From the NCBI GenBank assembly GCA_030679615.1, contig JAUXSJ010000174.1, positions 1 to 8,956 of the forward strand: 8,956 nucleotides of DNA, read 5' to 3'. Shown one piece after another: positions 6,642-8,956 of the stretch. The stretch comes from Parachlamydiaceae bacterium. Lineage in GTDB: Bacteria; Chlamydiota; Chlamydiia; Chlamydiales; Parachlamydiaceae. Both the position numbers and the translations under genes were made by a program. How positions within the stretch are numbered: position 1 is the stretch's first letter; each line of letters starts with the position of its first letter. The notes beneath the pieces are model-generated. The model was not told the DNA's origin. It worked only from the letters and a program-made list of their open reading frames with translations, and ran no database searches.

Positions 6642-6646
6642 TCACC
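6642..6646 (-). promoter_or_regulatory. Shine-Dalgarno of the barrel gene overlapping the GMC stop codon
   Basis: On the minus strand, GGTGA lies 9 bases before the barrel ATG and includes the TGA stop of the oxidoreductase gene. Ribosomes finishing the first gene could reinitiate on the second, so the two proteins are probably made together. Confidence 0.5.
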
Positions 6647-8405
6647 GTTTTTTTGAGCGTAATTCATGTTTCAAAATTTCACTAGTTCGCAATCCGATCA
6701 TCATAGCCGGAGCAGTCGTATTACCATCAGGCATCTTCGAACAAATAGAATTGTCCCCTACATAAACGTTCTTTGTACCATGCACAAGTGTATTGCCACC
6801 AACTACACCTCCGGCATCCAGAGGGGCCATTTTACAATGTGATACAAAGTGATGTATATCTAGTGATAAATTGCTGTTATTTTTTACATATTGCTCAACA
6901 ACTTCGTCGTTATAACCAGAAAGAATGACTAAGTTGATAGGATCGCTTAAAATAGGTTTAAAGTAAGGTGAGGGAAATGGGTACAAGATACTTAATTGCT
7001 CTAATAGAGCACGAATATAGACCGAAACAGCACTCTTCATATTCTCCAGGTCTATAGGGTTTTGATAAAAACCATCGTCTGCTGCAGCTATCTGAAATGA
7101 ATTATCGCTTTGGATTGTGACACTTCCCTCACTAACTGGATTCAAAAGATCAAATCCAATAGCTAGTAAAGGAGGTGTTTTTTCGGTAGCTGGAATATAT
7201 TCGAACAAAATCTGTAGCATTCGTGGATCATTAGCACCACCTCCCACAACAGGCAAATAAATATTATTGATAGTAAATGCATACGAGGCTCCAGATGGAA
7301 CACCGCTAAGGGCGGGATCTGCTAACATCGTAATAAAAATAAGTGGATGGTTTTGAAGATGTTTTCCTACATTTTCATTAATGAAAACGGGCTTAATTCC
7401 AGCATTCTGCAAGGCTTCCGACGGACCTATCCCTGAAAGCTGTAACAACTTGCTACTATTGATACCGCTTGCCAAAACAACGGCTTTACGAGCTTTTGCT
7501 ACGAAGACTTGCCCATCTTTTGCATATTTTACTTTTTTGGCACGTCCATGCTTATCAAATATTATTTTTAAGGCTACCGAATCGAAGAGCATAAACAGCT
7601 TGTGTCCATTAACTCCTTGTCCTTCGGGCGTCATAACAGTACTATTTAAATAGGCTGTCGCGCTACTCACTCGTTTGGTACCCGTAGGGTCAATAAACCA
7701 CTGCGCGCGCGGGTCTATACAGTTCGCTACATTCGGATCATTATAGTCCACAACTGTTAGAAGGAAAGGAAATGCAGCTTGTGAAGCAGGTAATAGCACT
7801 TGTGATGTTACTTCAGATATAGTAGGCGTCTGTAATACATTGACAGCACCTCCAACACCTCGCCCCTTTGACGTAATTGTCAATCCTTGGTAGTTCTCAA
7901 GTTTATTGAATGTTTTCAGGATCTTATCTAAACTCCAATTGTCACTACCGGAAATTTCTTCCCAACTCGAATACATAGCGCTTGACCCGCGACAATAATA
8001 CAATCCGTTAATCGATGAGCCGCCGCCCAATAACATCCCTGTTGTCCAATCGCTGGTTCGTCCATTGAGTCCTGGCATCGGTAGGGATTGAGTCCATCCT
8101 GGCCAAAAAAATTGAGCTCTTCCAGGTCCTCCAGGTAATAGAAATGCTGGGAGGCCTACTTGCTGTATTGCTGGATCATTTGTTAAATTTAGCCCACCCT
8201 CTATTCCTAATACTGAAAAGCGACCATTCTCTGATAGCTCACTCATCAATATGCAACCAGCCGCACCACCACCAATGACTATGATATCAGCTTCTAGCTC
8301 ATTTCCAGACATTTTACATCGGTATGGCTTGGTTTGTGAACAATGTTCGCCAAAAAGACTGATTGTAGTTGCAGCTAAGGCGAGAGTAATCAATTTAATA
8401 TACAT
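6642..8405 (-). CDS. Exported GMC-family FAD-dependent oxidoreductase
   Basis: The protein has 587 residues, normal for the glucose-methanol-choline oxidoreductase family. An extra N-terminus with a hydrophobic stretch (about 3-18) before the FAD domain suggests export. The dinucleotide fold is D40-IIVIG-G-G-A-A-G50 (GxGxxG at 45-50), with E69 placed to bind the FAD ribose. GMC signature 1 spans about 123-140 (GMLLGGGSSINGLYYCRG) and signature 2 spans 312-328 (ASGINSSKLLQLSGIGP). The catalytic region reads H519-F-V-S-H-C524-K-M, where most relatives have H-P-x-G-T-C-x-M; H519 fits the catalytic base, and N562 in PDGNTTAP fits the second active-site position. Such enzymes oxidise an alcohol to an aldehyde or ketone with FAD, passing electrons to oxygen or a carrier; the substrate cannot be told. 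The start is supported by GGAGG 9 bases upstream. Parts of the gene are notably G+C-richer than the polysaccharide genes. Confidence 0.92.
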   Translation of the reverse strand: MYIKLITLALAATTISLFGEHCSQTKPYRCKMSGNELEADIIVIGGGAAGCILMSELSENGRFSVLGIEGGLNLTNDPAIQQVGLPAFLLPGGPGRAQFFWPGWTQSLPMPGLNGRTSDWTTGMLLGGGSSINGLYYCRGSSAMYSSWEEISGSDNWSLDKILKTFNKLENYQGLTITSKGRGVGGAVNVLQTPTISEVTSQVLLPASQAAFPFLLTVVDYNDPNVANCIDPRAQWFIDPTGTKRVSSATAYLNSTVMTPEGQGVNGHKLFMLFDSVALKIIFDKHGRAKKVKYAKDGQVFVAKARKAVVLASGINSSKLLQLSGIGPSEALQNAGIKPVFINENVGKHLQNHPLIFITMLADPALSGVPSGASYAFTINNIYLPVVGGGANDPRMLQILFEYIPATEKTPPLLAIGFDLLNPVSEGSVTIQSDNSFQIAAADDGFYQNPIDLENMKSAVSVYIRALLEQLSILYPFPSPYFKPILSDPINLVILSGYNDEVVEQYVKNNSNLSLDIHHFVSHCKMAPLDAGGVVGGNTLVHGTKNVYVGDNSICSKMPDGNTTAPAMMIGLRTSEILKHELRSKKR

Positions 8406-8414
8406 AGATAAAAT

Positions 8415-8419
8415 CCTCC
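8415..8419 (-). promoter_or_regulatory. Strong Shine-Dalgarno of the GMC oxidoreductase gene
   Basis: GGAGG on the minus strand lies 9 bases before the ATG at 8405. It is the best ribosome-binding site in the window and fixes this start. Confidence 0.75.
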
Positions 8420-8422
8420 GAC

Positions 8423-8454
8423 GACAACTTTATATAAAAAATTTTAGTTGTCAA
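8423..8454 (-). promoter_or_regulatory. Possible promoter/operator before the GMC gene
   Basis: The minus strand has a perfect -35 hexamer TTGACA (8454-8449) and TATAAA (8434-8429). They are only 14 bases apart, shorter than the usual 16-18, so the pairing is doubtful. The same stretch is framed by a perfect 7-bp inverted repeat, GACAACT (8423-8429) and AGTTGTC (8446-8452), which could be an operator or a leader hairpin. The 143-base gap from the upstream gene leaves room for a separate promoter. Confidence 0.3.
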
Positions 8455-8548
8455 GATTTAATCTTTAGGTTGGCGCTAGTACATCATACCGATGAAATTT
8501 AAAATTTCAATTTTGGAAACCATACTGTGAAAAAATCTTTAAAAACAT

Positions 8549-8956
8549 TTAGGGATTGACAGGAAGAAATACAAATGGCTTTGCTTCCTCAAAATCTTTT
8601 GCAACATTACCCGCATATACCTTACCACTAGATGTAATAAGCCTTTTTACAGGTGCATTTTCATTGAAGTCAAGATCTGCAAGCGGAACCCAAAAGGTAT
8701 TTGGACTTGTTGCTGAGTCAAAAAAATAGGTTTTATTTTTCTGATCAGAAACGACGCGCCAAAGTGTTGATGCAATGTTTGGCTCGCCTGGCGTTGTGAT
8801 CCCTAAAGGTACGCTAACACTTCGAATAACACCCATAACACTAGCTACAGCTTGATTGATATAGGTATGTTGTGGAACAGCTGAGATATAATTTGATGTA
8901 GCTTCTTTTGGGATAGATTTAATAAGGAATGAAGCGCGCGCAAAACGATCAGCCGC
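8549..8956 (-). CDS. Choloylglycine hydrolase/penicillin V acylase-family protein, C-terminal part
   Basis: The frame is open from the right edge to a stop at 8549, giving 135 visible residues. The true start lies outside. The visible part begins AADRFARASFLIKSIPKEA, like the 'S.DRFvRaaf' segment of choloylglycine hydrolases, whose arginine is a conserved active-site residue. It continues through VMGVIRSVSVPLGI and then STLWRVVSDQKNKTYFF, like the 'TqWtvv.D....yyf' strands that close the fold. The family are Ntn hydrolases that cut linear amide bonds using an N-terminal cysteine, which cannot be checked here. Substrates include conjugated bile salts, penicillin V, acyl-homoserine lactones and N-acylethanolamines; bile salts seem unlikely for a free-living or amoebal host. 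It lies on the same strand as, and 143 bases before, the GMC gene. A Met at the codon ending 8836 is internal and not the start. Confidence 0.8.
   Translation of the reverse strand, partial: AADRFARASFLIKSIPKEATSNYISAVPQHTYINQAVASVMGVIRSVSVPLGITTPGEPNIASTLWRVVSDQKNKTYFFDSATSPNTFWVPLADLDFNENAPVKRLITSSGKVYAGNVAKDFEEAKPFVFLPVNP

Noticed and set aside
8251..8502. Plus-strand open frame of 83 codons over the GMC start
   Set aside because: It is antisense to the FAD-binding region and the leader of the GMC gene; no ribosome-binding site or recognisable domain.
8493..8509. Perfect AT-rich palindrome between the Ntn hydrolase and GMC genes, considered as a terminator
   Set aside because: The stem is almost all A/T with a one-base centre, and no T-tract follows on the minus strand, so a terminator is not supported.

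Overview
The window is AT-rich bacterial DNA from a Gram-negative (diderm) organism. It encodes a lipoprotein of the outer-membrane polysaccharide exporter family, an inner-membrane polysaccharide co-polymerase and an outer-membrane beta-barrel. The small barrel protein carries 12 cysteines in its mature part, and the intergenic spaces hold compact hairpin repeats. This fits an amoeba-associated intracellular bacterium, and an environmental chlamydia (Parachlamydiaceae-like) is my best guess. A Legionella-like gammaproteobacterium is not excluded, because no taxonomic marker gene is present.

Left part (1-5578), a surface-polysaccharide region. On the minus strand, a Wza/Poly_export lipoprotein gene (3574-2516) is followed after 18 bases by a very long Wzz/GumC-type co-polymerase gene (2497 to beyond base 1, with no stop in the window). 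Divergent from these, on the plus strand, is a multi-spanning O-antigen polymerase/ligase-like gene (4226-5578). The three products would cover polymerisation, chain-length control and outer-membrane export of a Wzy-type glycan. No glycosyltransferase or flippase is in view. The 651-base divergent spacer holds an inverted pair of a double-hairpin repeat (family A).

Middle (5579-5981), a convergent spacer between the polymerase gene and the next minus-strand gene. It holds a 55-bp perfect inverted repeat (family B). Each arm has a REP-like GTAG foot, two GC-rich hairpins and a T-tract, so each arm could terminate one of the converging transcripts. A third, decayed family A copy follows; it runs into the end of the barrel gene and contains its stop codon.

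Right part (5982-8956), all minus strand. The order of transcription is: the C-terminal part of a choloylglycine hydrolase/penicillin V acylase-family Ntn hydrolase (entering from the right edge, ending 8549), an exported GMC-family FAD oxidoreductase (8405-6642), and the cysteine-rich barrel protein (6632-5982). The last two are 9 bases apart, with the barrel's Shine-Dalgarno overlapping the oxidoreductase stop, so they are probably co-translated. Parts of the GMC gene are visibly richer in G+C than the polysaccharide genes, which hints at a different origin.

No RNA gene, CRISPR array, transposase or replication origin was recognised. The most unusual content is the two repeat families, which share one architecture, and the overlap of one repeat with a protein C-terminus.
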